From the NCBI GenBank assembly GCA_016800925.1, contig JABCPU010000245.1:38803-102802 (forward strand): a stretch of DNA of 64,000 bases, written 5' to 3'. The translations under genes and the position numbers were made by a program. This document shows, one piece after another, positions 1-10,430 of the stretch. The stretch comes from Suillus spraguei (Eukaryota > Basidiomycota > Agaricomycetes > Boletales > Suillaceae). The notes under the pieces are model-generated. The model saw only the letters and a program-made list of their open reading frames with translations, searched no databases and was not told the DNA's origin. Numbering within the stretch: the first letter of the stretch is position 1; each line of letters opens with the position of its first letter.

Positions 1-1895
1 TGTACTGCGAGTGACAAACTCATGCTGAAGCTTAGATGAACCTGGAGATCTTGTTGTTCCTGGATGTGAATGGCATATTTCGCCAGTCGGTCGATCTTAC
101 TTCGTAAACCACTATACTCGGACCACATCATGGAAAAAACCCGCGCCAGAACGCCCAGCAGGGAGCTTGACACCGGAGTATATCATTGAGACTTACTCTG
201 AATGCGTTTGGAGCCTGGCCCGCTTTGGTACCAGTTGCAATATAATGAGCACGTCATCCGATGGTTTAATTCGCCAATGTAAAAGAGACGGAGGGCCAGT
301 TGGAACGCCATGGGATAGCGGAGGAAAGGTGGTGGGCTCAATGGCACTGTCTCTAGATCACACAATGGTCGTGACTGGAAGCACGGACGGTATACGGCTG
401 TGGAACATGAAGGAGGGCAGCATGGTTGGCGAGCTGTGAAAGGACATACGGATGCAATAAGATGCTTGGATTTTTCTCCGAATGCTGTGAAGATAGCAAG
501 TGGATCGTAGGATGGTACCATAAGAAGATGGGACCGGAATACCGGACAACAAATCGCACCACCGATAGAGACCAGTCACGAGGTAGGTACTGGCTGTCAA
601 ATACTCGTCATAAGGGGACATGCATGTTCGCGAGCGGCGGCTTGGACAAGACGATCCGCGCATAGTCAAAACGCGGTGAGCTGCTCGTCGAGATCAAGGG
701 ACATACCGATTGGGTGATGTCGTTATGTTGGTCCAAGGATGGTGTCCACATTTTCTCTGCGTCGCTGGATAGCACCATCAGAACATGGCAGATTATTGAT
801 GGGCAGGAGCTCCTCGTGCTTCGAGGTCATACCAATGCTGTCAACTCTCTCCGCCTGACTCCTGATGAACGCTATCTTGTCAGTGCATCAATGGACTGCT
901 CTGTTCGCATCTGGGACCTCAAGATAAACCAGCCGGTAGGCCAACCATTTTTGCACGACAATGAACACCTGGTCGTTGCCGTGTCTCCCGATGGACAATA
1001 TATCGTCAGGACTGTATTGGACGCAAAAATCTATGTATGGAGCCTTGAAGCAGTACTCAAACAGGATAGTGACCAAGCTGGGGTGCGTATATGTTACTGT
1101 CACTCTGTTTTTCTAAGCGTAATTTCGGTCTTCCATAGAGTGCGCATGATTGGAATGCAGACACCTACAAGAGACTCCAAGTAAGTCATTTCTGCTTCTT
1201 TTTCGCCATCTCCTCATCTATCTCTTTAATTGGGTGCCTGCGACGCCTCCCATGCCTAAACAGCTGAGTCACAACATAGGTTCGAGAAGATATGTTAGTG
1301 ACGTGCCATCTTTTATCTGCGCTGCTCAGCTGACACCGATACAGGACAGCGATTTCTGGAACAATACTGTGAATTCTGATACAGATTTCACACTTTCGAG
1401 TTTGTACCCGCCGCTCACAAACCAATTTTCACTTCGCCTGCGCAATTTATTTGGCTCCCTGCGCTTCAGCGCTCGGCCTGCAAATGCTCCCAAGCAAACA
1501 CTGTTCCAACCCCGGCGTTGGACTCTCGGCTTATTCCCCACGAGAAGCTCTCGACATTCTGTCGATGTTGTTGCTCCTTGTAAATTTGAAGAGGTAGGAT
1601 TATTGAAATATATTTGCAGAGAATCGGCATAACCCCTGAGACTGATGCGGAAGCAGCTGCGGCTATGCAACGTACGGATGACATGAATAACAACAGTCAA
1701 GGTCAAAGTATAGCAGGGGCGCATTGCGCAAGGTACTCGTGTTGCTATGCAAGGACGATCCGCACAGCTCATGAGCAAAGTTACGTTGACGAGACAGGAG
1801 AACCAACGCATGTGGTAGGATGCTGTGCATTCGATCTCCATTTTATTCGTCGTCGGCCGACGTCACATTACTCGTCAGGTGTTCTGGGTCGCTGA
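1..1895 (+). pseudogene. WW-WD40 repeat protein, broken copy, 5' end outside window
   Basis: This is a paralogue of the gene at 8163-10430, and the two align through the whole shared part. It opens inside a WW domain (GRSYFVNHYTRTTSW), continues through WD40 repeats (for example HIFSASLDSTIRTW near 750-790), and ends with the family tail containing VVGCCAF. The frame is broken several times: a stop after MVGEL near 437, a frame change there, a TAG inside the next repeat near 508, further stops near 610, and a TAG where the paralogue has Trp near 664. From 680 to about 1075 it is again open, and the last coding stretch ends at a TGA at 1893-1895. Small GT-AG introns of the paralogue are recognisable after 1080 and near 1180 and 1595. 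WD40 propellers are protein-interaction scaffolds; the specific role of this family is unknown to me. The copia element starts just downstream. Confidence 0.85.
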
Positions 1896-1901
1896 TGCTC
1901 T

Positions 1902-2163
1902 TCTTAAAAGATCTAGAACCGAGGTCTCAGCGTTATGATAAGAACGGCTGACATTGCAAGTACCTAGAACCGAGGTCTAGAGGTACGAAATACATGAGCT
2001 AGAGACGGCGTGCAGGAAACGAAATACATACCTCAGCGTTATGATAAGAACGGCTGAGGTACAAGTGGGGCGAAGCGCGAGGCTTATAAGGTATACGTAC
2101 AGAGTCCGAAAGTAAAAATAGAAAGCTAACTATGACGAGCGATGACGACGTTGAATATCAACA
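1902..2163 (-). repeat. copia-1 3' LTR
   Basis: 262 bp, identical to 6714-6975. On the coding strand it begins TGTTGATATTC and ends TTTTAAGA, so it lacks the usual terminal CA on one side; the end was fixed by the GCTCT target duplication. It holds two copies of a motif around GTTATGATAAGAACGG, the second framed by TACCTCAG and CTGAGGTA, which can pair as a hairpin. Confidence 0.95.
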
Positions 2164-2175
2164 CACCCCCTTCAA
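2164..2175 (-). other. copia-1 polypurine tract
   Basis: On the minus strand GAAGGGGGTG lies immediately before the 3' LTR, the expected position of the plus-strand primer for reverse transcription. Confidence 0.75.
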
Positions 2176-5100
2176 CTAGACACGAGAGATAAACCGGAAC
2201 GATGATGCGTGAATGCAGGACGAGGCAGAGCCTTGGTGAAGATGTCGGCAGTGTTCTTGTGCGTGGAGACCCAGATAGGTATGAAAGTGCCTTCTTCGAT
2301 GTGACGACGAATGAAATGATAGCGCAGATCGATGTGCTTAGTACGGATATGGTTCGCGGCTTCTTTGGAGAGAGCGATGGCACCCGCGTTGTCGGCGAAT
2401 AACTGCAGAGGGAGAGAAATGGTGAACTGGAGGCAGGTGAATAGAGACTGGAGCCATATGCCGTCTTGGATCGCTGCGGTGAGGGCCATGTATTCTGCTT
2501 CTGTGGACGAGAGAGCCTGAGTCGTTTGTTTCTTGGCCGAGTGTGATACAGGTCCGCCATTCAGAAACCAAACATATCCCGAGATCGACACGCGGTCCTC
2601 GGGGCACGACGCCCAGTCAGAGTCAGAGAATCCATGCAACGCTGGATTGATCCCAGCACCCCCATAGTGCGTACGCATCGTGATCGTCCCTGCAAGGTAG
2701 CGAAGGACGTGCTTGGCAGCGGAGTAGTGTTTCGGTTCGGGAGACGCGTTGAATTGTGAGAGGCGCATGACAGCAAGCGCAATATCGGGTCGCGTGTACA
2801 TGGCAAGGTACAGGAGCTCGCCGATCAGTTTGCGGTACTCGGTGTGAAGGTCGTCGATATGAGGGAAAACATCAGTGGGACGCCCAAAAGGAAAATTCGG
2901 GTCCATAGGAAGGGCGACAGGATTACAGTTGGTCATGCCGTGCTCGTCCAGTAGATAGAGTATGTAGTCCTCCTGATGCATCCATAATTCACGCATCTTG
3001 CGATCCCGAATGAATTGAATCCCGAGGTACTTGGATACGGCGCCGAGATCGGTGATGCCAAAGCGTTTGGCAATCTGACTCTTCGTCTGGTCGAGGAATG
3101 CGCGATTGTTGGACCCTGCCAGGCCGTCGTCAACGTGCCATGCAATAATGCAGATGACACGCACACCCTGCGCATTGACATGATCGAAAATGAAGACTGC
3201 GTAGTCTGCCTCGCAACGCAAGAAACCGAGACGTGTTAGCACATCGCGTAACAACTCGTACCAGTCATACGCTGCCTGCTTGAGACCATAAAGCGAGGAC
3301 AGCAGATGCGCAACGAGACTCCCTCCGTCGGGCCCAAGACGTTCGAAACCAGGTGGTTGCCGCATGTATACATCTTCCTGCAGCTTCCCCCAGAGAAATG
3401 CACGCTTCGCGTCGAAGCAATCAAGCTCCCAGTCGTGAGCAGCAGCATAGGCAGACAGAACCCGAATACTCGCAGATTTTGCAACAGGCGCAAAGGTCCG
3501 GCCGAAATCAACACCCGGAATCTGTGAAAAACCTTGTGCAACCAGCCTCGCCTTAAACACCGGCCCCCCCTTGAGATCTTCCTTAAACTCCAAGACCCAG
3601 CGACACCCAATTGCCCGTCGATCCGCTGGAAGGCTCACAAGTTCGTATACATTCATCTCGCTCATGAGATTCATCTCCTTCCGCATCGCCGCTAACCAGT
3701 GGTCACTGTCAGGTCGTCGTGTCGCTTCGTCGTAAGTGGCAGGTGGAATATGCAGATCATATCCAGACGCAAGGGGATTGCGACGCGTGTCGCTGCGGAC
3801 AGAGAGTGCGGCCACCTCGACAACGATCAAGTTAGCGATGACATGTGGGAAACCTACTTCATCGTCATCCGGAACTATCTCGTCCGGGTCAGCGACTGCA
3901 GGTGCAGGAAGGTCAGGCATTGGTGTAGGAGTAGTGACGATGGGAGGCTCCGATGCAGAGGAGGCTGTCAATGACGGAGGTACGCCATTGACACGTGCTG
4001 CACGGAGTTCACGTTGACGGAGTAGACGTGCTTTGTCGGCCTGGAGACGTTCCTTGAAAAGCTGACCCTTCTCGCTATTGACGGGAATGCGACCAGAACG
4101 ACGAATGATGGTGACATGGGGAGGCTCGGCAGGAGGAGCAGGCTCAGGTGGAGAGGATGAGGCGTTCACTGTGGTATCGTCGTCATCATCACTGTCAGGA
4201 AACGGACGATCAGTAAAACTCTCGTCGAAGATAACATCTCGAGAGTTAAAGAACGCGCCAGTAACAGCGTCGCGACACCTCCAAGCCTTGACTCCAGGTG
4301 GATACCCCATGAAGACAGCCTCACGCGAACGTGGTCCAAGCTTCAACTGGAGTTCAGTGGGAATCCGAGCGAAACAGCGAGCACCAAAGACGCGAAGATG
4401 GGCAAGATTAGGTTGAGTGCCATGAACCATCTCGTATGGAGTCTTTCCGGCAGGGAGCGCACGGGATTCGGTCCTGTTGAACAGGTAACACGCTGTCAGA
4501 GCTGCCTCACCCCAGAGTCCGGGAGGTAAACGCGCGAAATCCAACATCGCATACATACGACCTTCAATCGTACGCATCACCCTCTCTGCCTTCCCATTCT
4601 GCTGATGAGCGTAGGGCGCAGAGCGTTGACGCTGGATTCCCGCCTCCTCCAAATGTGCAGTGAAGGCAGCATTAATGAACTCTCCACCATTGTCACTGCG
4701 GAAAATCTTCACTCGCAAACCTGACATGTTCTCCCAGCGTGCACGTAAAGTGCGCCAGGCCTCCAAGGCCTGGTCCTTTGAGGCGAGAAGTTGTAAATCA
4801 AGCGCGTGAGAGTGGTCGTCAAGGAATACAATGAAGTACCGTTTGCCATGAGGTGTCAAGGTGGGGACAGGGCCACAGACATCGCTGTGGATCAAATCGA
4901 GAAACGTTGGCGCACGTTCAGTTTCCGATGAGTGAAAGGGGAGATGGGGATGCTTAGCGAGGATGCATGACTCGCAGTGTGATAAGGGGGAAGACGATTG
5001 AATGACAATGCCCTTGGCAACACGATTAAGACGACTAACGGCTTCCTTTCCAATATGACCGACTCGAGCGTGCCATAAATCGAGTGACAGTGGGGTATCA

Positions 5101-5276
5101 ACAAACGCAGTGACTTCAGGAATTGGGGTAGGTGCTGATGCAAGAGGAATGAACTCGATATCGGGAGCATAAAGCTTACCCGTGGCCGGAATGAAGCCGA
5201 GTGAATTACCCTTGTATGCGAGCTCGCAAGTCATGTCGGAGCGGAAGTTGACATCCATCCCTTCGCGTTCATGCAA
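2172..5276 (-). CDS. pol: copia-1 Pol ORF (integrase, reverse transcriptase, RNase H)
   Basis: The frame opens right after a TAG and has no ATG of its own at the start (the first sense codon is TTG), so it is a continuation of Gag-Pro rather than an independent gene. In order it shows the integrase zinc motif (HARVGHIG ... CESCILAKH), the integrase core (HSDVCGP, FRSDNGGEF, HQQNGKAERVMRT), and the copia RT with WVLEFKEDLKGGPVFKARL and IIAWHVDDGLAG (VDD in place of YMDD). RNase H follows (DSDWASCPEDRVSISGYV, STEAEYMA, FADNAGAIALS, TKHIDLRYHFIRR). Total length of about 1030 codons is normal for copia Pol without Gag-Pro. Apart from the entry frame change there is no internal stop. Confidence 0.93.
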   Translation of the reverse strand: MHEREGMDVNFRSDMTCELAYKGNSLGFIPATGKLYAPDIEFIPLASAPTPIPEVTAFVDTPLSLDLWHARVGHIGKEAVSRLNRVAKGIVIQSSSPLSHCESCILAKHPHLPFHSSETERAPTFLDLIHSDVCGPVPTLTPHGKRYFIVFLDDHSHALDLQLLASKDQALEAWRTLRARWENMSGLRVKIFRSDNGGEFINAAFTAHLEEAGIQRQRSAPYAHQQNGKAERVMRTIEGRMYAMLDFARLPPGLWGEAALTACYLFNRTESRALPAGKTPYEMVHGTQPNLAHLRVFGARCFARIPTELQLKLGPRSREAVFMGYPPGVKAWRCRDAVTGAFFNSRDVIFDESFTDRPFPDSDDDDDTTVNASSSPPEPAPPAEPPHVTIIRRSGRIPVNSEKGQLFKERLQADKARLLRQRELRAARVNGVPPSLTASSASEPPIVTTPTPMPDLPAPAVADPDEIVPDDDEVGFPHVIANLIVVEVAALSVRSDTRRNPLASGYDLHIPPATYDEATRRPDSDHWLAAMRKEMNLMSEMNVYELVSLPADRRAIGCRWVLEFKEDLKGGPVFKARLVAQGFSQIPGVDFGRTFAPVAKSASIRVLSAYAAAHDWELDCFDAKRAFLWGKLQEDVYMRQPPGFERLGPDGGSLVAHLLSSLYGLKQAAYDWYELLRDVLTRLGFLRCEADYAVFIFDHVNAQGVRVICIIAWHVDDGLAGSNNRAFLDQTKSQIAKRFGITDLGAVSKYLGIQFIRDRKMRELWMHQEDYILYLLDEHGMTNCNPVALPMDPNFPFGRPTDVFPHIDDLHTEYRKLIGELLYLAMYTRPDIALAVMRLSQFNASPEPKHYSAAKHVLRYLAGTITMRTHYGGAGINPALHGFSDSDWASCPEDRVSISGYVWFLNGGPVSHSAKKQTTQALSSTEAEYMALTAAIQDGIWLQSLFTCLQFTISLPLQLFADNAGAIALSKEAANHIRTKHIDLRYHFIRRHIEEGTFIPIWVSTHKNTADIFTKALPRPAFTHHRSGLSLVSS

Positions 5277-6589
5277 CTAACGGAAAGGAGGTTGAGTAAG
5301 GCGCCCGGAGCGTGCAGACAGTTTGATAACCGAATGCGAAGTCGTTGCCCACCAATTGCCAGCCAGGCAACACAAGTTCCGCGACCTGTGGTCTGCAGGA
5401 CACCATGATTCGCAGTGAGAACGTCCACCGGGTCCTCGGTGGAATATGTGTGGAAGAAGCGCTTATCTTTGACCAGGGTGACAGTAGTGCCCGAGTCTAG
5501 AATCGTCGTGAAAGGTAAGTTGACTGCACATGCGATGTCATCAGGTACTTCGGCGATAGACGCAAACGATAGATCCTGCATCAGACTACTAAGATCCGTC
5601 GCAGCTGCGGCAATAACTGGCGTAGATGCCACTGGTGCCTTGGTAACAGTAGCCGCGGCAGCCGCAACTGGAGGTGCGTCCTCCTGTTTCTTGTTCCGCA
5701 TCCACGGAGCCTGTCCTGCCATACCGCCACCCTTCTGATAGCAGTGTGCATGGTCATGATCACCCTTATTACATCCAGCCGTTGTGCAGAAGATGCCTTC
5801 GGGGTTGTGTTTGTGTTTGCGCAAGCCGGTAATGGGGTTCACACCAGTTGACGAGTTAGAGGAAGTGACAGCGTTTGCATACTCAGATCCTGGACGTGCA
5901 GCATGGATGGCCTGCGTATGAACATGGCGCGCTGCCTCAGCGGTGATGCGGGAGACACAACTTTCAACAGTGAAGGACGAAGGAGTTGATGATGGTGCGG
6001 ACATGATTTCATCGTGCATACGTTGCTCAAGCATGGACTTGAATTGTTGCCAGATAGGCGTCTGAGGCAAGCCAATAAGAAGACTGTAGATGGCGTCACT
6101 ATCCCGCAGAGGCGCGCCTGAGTCATGAAGTCGTTCACGCAAGACTGCATGTTGACCGACAAAATTGGTAGCGTCCGCTGAATCTTTCATGCGAAGGGCA
6201 TCGAGCCTCTGACGTAGCTGATACTGAGCACTCGTATCAGTTCGGTTGAAATGCTCCGCGAGCGTTTGCCACGCCTTCCGTGCTGAGACGTTATGGGCAC
6301 GAGACACGAGTGAGCCCACAGATGGACTGAGACGACGAGCTATGAGATCCTTTGCTTTCATATCAGTCAGTAACCATTCACGCATGGCAGTACGTTCGGT
6401 AGACGTGATCTTAGCAGGATCGACAGGAACAGGCAAGTAGGATGGCGTCCCGAGGAGGTCTGTTGGTTCGACTTTCGTGTTGACATGGCACCACAGATCC
6501 TCGCACGCCAAAGCATACTGCATCTTGGTCGACCAGCCTACATAGTTCTCGGAGCCCAACAGTTCGGGAATATGGTCATATTTTCCCAT
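5231..6589 (-). CDS. gag: copia-1 Gag-protease ORF
   Basis: The first ATG of the open frame is at 6589 (MGKYDHIPELLGSENYVGW), which is the typical N-terminus of fungal copia Gag. Residues 1-250 match the Gag/UBN2-type capsid region. Further on is a degenerate zinc-knuckle stretch (CTTAGCNKGDHDHAHC) followed by GGGMAGQAPW, common in this lineage. The aspartic protease signature ILDSGTTVTLV lies near residue 370. The frame runs into a stop at 5231, just after LLSVSCMNAKG, which is the normal start of the region between protease and integrase. The next ORF resumes in the -1 frame, overlapping by about 45 bp. Confidence 0.9.
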   Translation of the reverse strand: MGKYDHIPELLGSENYVGWSTKMQYALACEDLWCHVNTKVEPTDLLGTPSYLPVPVDPAKITSTERTAMREWLLTDMKAKDLIARRLSPSVGSLVSRAHNVSARKAWQTLAEHFNRTDTSAQYQLRQRLDALRMKDSADATNFVGQHAVLRERLHDSGAPLRDSDAIYSLLIGLPQTPIWQQFKSMLEQRMHDEIMSAPSSTPSSFTVESCVSRITAEAARHVHTQAIHAARPGSEYANAVTSSNSSTGVNPITGLRKHKHNPEGIFCTTAGCNKGDHDHAHCYQKGGGMAGQAPWMRNKKQEDAPPVAAAAATVTKAPVASTPVIAAAATDLSSLMQDLSFASIAEVPDDIACAVNLPFTTILDSGTTVTLVKDKRFFHTYSTEDPVDVLTANHGVLQTTGRGTCVAWLAIGGQRLRIRLSNCLHAPGALLNLLSVSCMNAKGWMSTSAPT

Positions 6590-6699
6590 GACGATACCGT
6601 CGTGTGGAAGGACAAATGACAAGAAGTGAATATATGAGCGGCGTTCAACGCGTGAGGGAAGTTCGATCTAGTAGTTTCGTCTGATGGCTCAAATTGAGC

Positions 6700-6713
6700 C
6701 AGGGCTCATAACC
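6700..6713 (-). other. copia-1 primer binding site (initiator tRNA-Met anticodon arm)
   Basis: Directly inside the 5' LTR the plus strand reads AGGGCTCATAACC. This is the conserved anticodon-loop sequence of eukaryotic initiator tRNA-Met (CAT anticodon flanked by GGGCT and AACC). The minus-strand element RNA would therefore pair with an internal part of the tRNA rather than with its CCA end, as known for Drosophila copia, which is primed by a half-tRNA. Confidence 0.75.
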
Positions 6714-6975
6714 TCTTAAAAGATCTAGAACCGAGGTCTCAGCGTTATGATAAGAACGGCTGACATTGCAAGTACCTAGAACCGAGGTCTAGAGGTACGA
6801 AATACATGAGCTAGAGACGGCGTGCAGGAAACGAAATACATACCTCAGCGTTATGATAAGAACGGCTGAGGTACAAGTGGGGCGAAGCGCGAGGCTTATA
6901 AGGTATACGTACAGAGTCCGAAAGTAAAAATAGAAAGCTAACTATGACGAGCGATGACGACGTTGAATATCAACA
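6714..6975 (-). repeat. copia-1 5' LTR
   Basis: 262 bp, the same sequence as 1902-2163. On the minus strand it carries a CTTATAAGCC box, a plausible TATA element for the genomic transcript. The target duplication GCTCT follows at 6976-6980. Confidence 0.95.
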
Positions 6976-6980
6976 GCTCT

Positions 6981-8162
6981 GTCATTGCCTAGGGCCAGTA
7001 TCTTTTCCGTCTCCGCTCGAGCCATACATTCTTCGAGGCCCATTACTGTAAACTGTATGAGCACGTTGAAGCTGCATCATACCCTTGCAGTTTCATTTGC
7101 TGTCCGTATCACGTCGGAATATACAATACGCTGCACCCACTGATTACCGATTTACATCCTGTTTCTTGCCATGCTGCTGAATGCCCCAACCTGATTTAAT
7201 CGATGCATGATAGCGGATCTTCAAAATTTCAGACCTTCACTTTTATCGTACGCACAGGTCGAAAGATCAACACTAAACTGGCATGAGAGCACCGAGAGTA
7301 AATTACAGAGGCAATTTGGCCGTATAAATAGACCCCTTGCTAACTCCACACATGACGGCATTGCTACGTCGATACCTTTGCTATAGCTACGATGTGCCCT
7401 TGCACCCATCATGATCTTTTCTTGCAGCCAAGATCTGCCGCAGACACTAAAAGCGCATTCTTGCCGTGATATCCACTTCAAGAGATTCGATTCGATTTTA
7501 CCCTGCTCAATATTAACAGGGATTCACGACTTCAGGCTTGCACAGGCATCAATCTGCCAAAGGGAGAGTGCTATCCTGGAGAGGATAGAAAAATATTGCT
7601 GCAGATCAGTACTCGCTTCGCCACCTAGCGTCTAAACAGCTGCTATAAACAACTTGAATTCCTGCATGACCGTCGTCATGACCTGGATAAATGGAGCAAC
7701 TCTACGATGAGCGATATGTCAAGGCTTGGAATCATTGATAGAACAAATGCAAATGAGGCGATGGGGCCACCCATACCCCGCTATCGTCACAATGGATCTT
7801 TCTACGGCTATAAGCAGGCAAACATCATTGCGTATGTCTGATTAATTAGTCAGGATATGAAGGTACTAAATTATGAAAGTTTCAGACCCAGGAAGCCGCT
7901 GGGATGTATGTGTAAGTACTAGATGATGCGCGAACTGCGGAGGAACTTTGTCCCATCTGTCAGGTGTTTCGAGATGCACTGCAGCTTTACACAAGTGACA
8001 TACAAACTGACTATTTAACAGACCTCTTTCTTACCTTCAATGTCCAACCACACTCATGGTCATCAACTCTGTGCATTATTGATCGCTGCAATTTATTTCC
8101 CGTTCACCCGCTGCTGACTGTTACAGTGCAGTGATCATTCCAAGATATTCTCAGTTAACATA
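6981..8162. other. Intergenic, no gene recognised
   Basis: About 1.2 kb between the copia element and the second WW-WD40 gene. Short open frames exist on both strands (for example near 7221-7635) but none shows a recognisable domain or convincing splice pattern. It presumably holds the old 3' flank of the broken paralogue and the promoter of the next gene. Confidence 0.5.
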
Positions 8163-10430
8163 ATGCCGCGCAAAGAAGCCAGTTCACCCACGTTAGAAAA
8201 CAGGACGGACTTAAGTTCAGTTCCGATAAGCGCAGAGGGCCTACCTCCCTATGGTGCACAGTACTATCAGGACGCCCTCTGGAAAGGTGAGCCACCGCAT
8301 TGAGATGTCCGTCAAGTAACTAACTCGATAATAAACAGGCGGGAATGAAGCGCTCCCTCCTCGATGGTAAAAGTTCAAAGTGTTGGATAACAAACCAAAA
8401 TATCAAGACGATAGACTCCTAATGTATTCAGAAAAACGACCTCTGCCAGGAGTCCGACTGGGTCAGTGAAGAATTTGGCACCGGGAGTGAGAAATTGACG
8501 ACTACATATAGATGCACCGGGAGATCTTATTTCCGGATGCGAATGGCACATCTCACCGCTTGGTCGGTCCTACTTCGTCAACCACAATACTTGGACCACA
8601 TCGTGGAAGAAACCAACACCAGAACGTCTAGCAGGGAGCCTGACACCAGAATGTGTCATTGAAGGTCACTCCGCGTTCATATGGAGCCTTGCTTGTTTGG
8701 GCACTAGTGGCAATATACTGAGCGCGTCGTCTGATCGCTCAATTCGTCGATCGGCGAAAGACGGAGGGAAGCTTTGGGATGGTGACAGTGGGATGGTGAT
8801 CTCAATGGCACTATGTCCAGATGAAACAATGCTCGTGAGCGGAAACGCTGATGGCAAAGTTCAGTTGTGGAATACAAAAAAGGGGAATATGGTCGGAGAC
8901 CCATGGAAGGCTCATCGTGATACAGTGAGGTACCTTCATTGGTCTCCAAGTGCGATGGAGATAGTAAGTGGATCACACGATGGCACCATACGACGATGGA
9001 ACCCGCTTACTGGCCAAGAAATGGCACATCCGATAGCGACCAGTCACGGTTGGGTGTCTGTTGTCAGATACTCCCCACAAGGCGATAAGCTCGCAAGTGG
9101 CGGTGCGGACAAGGTGATTTGTGTATGGTCAACTGATGGCGAGCTCCTCATCGAGATCAATGAGCACGACGACTGGGTGATGTCGTTATGTTGGTCCAAT
9201 GCTGGTACACACATATTCTCCGCATCATTAGATAGTACCATTAGGAAATGGCGGTCGACTGATGGTAAGGAGCTCGCCATCCTCCGCGGTCATACCAGCG
9301 GCATCAACTCCCTTTGTTTATTTTTTGATGAAAGCCATCTTTTCAGTGCATCAAAGGACCATTCAGTTCGCATCTGGAACCTCAAGACCAATCAGGCGAT
9401 TGGAGACCCACTCTTCCATGACGACCAAATCTGGACTCTTGCCATGTTTCCTGACAGCACACACCTTGCCAGTGCTGGTGTGGACGCAAAGGTCTATGTA
9501 TGGAGCATGGACGCAGTGCTGAAGCAGCACGGTGGTAGCGTGCGTATGCATATTGCCGTCGTTGGCGTTTTTGTCTGAGCGGATTTGGGGTATCGTTCAG
9601 GGTGCGCATGGTAGCAACCCAGAGCTCGTCGCGAAGTTCACAGTAGGTCAACTCTATTTCTCTTCCACAGCAATCTCATTCTATCCCAGGGATGCACAGC
9701 TCGAACTAAATACGTGCGCCAATCAGTTGCAAATATTCTCATACATTGTTCATTCATATTTTTATGCATGTGACTCCCCTCCCATACCCAAATAGCAATC
9801 CTGCAACAGCGCATTTGGAAGATATGTTAGTGATGTTTATTTTCCCTCGGCGCTTCCTAGTCTGACGCTCAGTGGTACAGGGCAATGACTTCTGGGGCAA
9901 TAATACGGACCCGATCCCACGCCGCTCCGCAGGCACACTATCTCTCCTTCGTCTACACAATGTGTTCAGTTTCCTCCGCCCCAGAACTCAACCTGTTGAT
10001 GCGCTCCAAGCAATCCCACTCAAGATCCGGCACCGGAGCTTCAACTTCTTTCCTGTGAGAACCTCAACAGCTCTGAGTTCTGTCAATGTTGCTCCGTGTC
10101 GCGATGAAGATGTGAGTTTGCCATTATCGATATTTTCCCGTCCTTCATATCCCCGATCGACAAATTTTGCAGAGATACGGTATCACTCCTCCATCTGAGG
10201 CAGAAGTGGCCGCAGCTATGGGAACCACGGGCGACAATCAGGCTGATAGTTCAGCACAACAAGGTCAAGCTGTATTGGGAGCGCAACGTTCTCAAGATAC
10301 TATGCAAGGGCAATCAACACCTATGGTTCACCCACGAAATTCTAGCGCTGGCACGGATGAATCGTCGTGTATGATAGGTTGCTGTGGGCTTTCGTTTCAT
10401 TTGTCTTGGCGCACTACTAGTAGTGATTAG
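8163..10430 (+). CDS. WW domain plus seven-repeat WD40 protein, apparently intact
   Basis: The start ATG at 8163 gives MPRKEASSPTLENRTD and a GT donor at 8287. Splicing between about 8339 and 8512 is uncertain. From 8512 the main exon encodes a WW domain (EWHISPLGRSYFVNHNTW..TSWKKP, with the two Trp and the Tyr-Phe), then seven WD40 repeats ending near 9510, enough for one propeller. Repeat ends include GTIRRW, KVICVW, STIRKW, SVRIW and KVYVW. The main exon ends at 9539; later exons are about 9601-9642, 9881-10111 and 10173-10430, all in phase. The tail is low in complexity and ends with a Cys-Cys segment (MIGCCGL) shared with the broken copy. WW domains bind proline-rich ligands and WD40 propellers act as scaffolds. 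No enzymatic domain is seen and the role is unknown. Confidence 0.82.

Larger units (their letters stand above)
1902..6975 (-). mobile_element. Ty1/copia LTR retrotransposon (copia-1), full length, recent
   Basis: The element has two 262-bp LTRs that I find identical by eye, flanked by the 5-bp target duplication GCTCT (1897-1901 and 6976-6980). It lies on the minus strand, with gag-protease followed by integrase, reverse transcriptase and RNase H, which is the copia order. A primer site abuts the 5' LTR and a purine-rich tract abuts the 3' LTR. Identical LTRs imply insertion very recently in host time. The coding region is nevertheless split by a one-base frame change near 5250, so this copy is either newly dead or depends on frameshifting. 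It inserted 2 bp after the stop codon of the WW-WD40 pseudogene and so did not itself break that frame. Confidence 0.96.

Noticed and set aside
5231..5276. Programmed -1 frameshifting in copia-1 as established fact
   Set aside because: There is no canonical slippery heptamer, and copia elements normally use one frame. Kept only as a question under findings.
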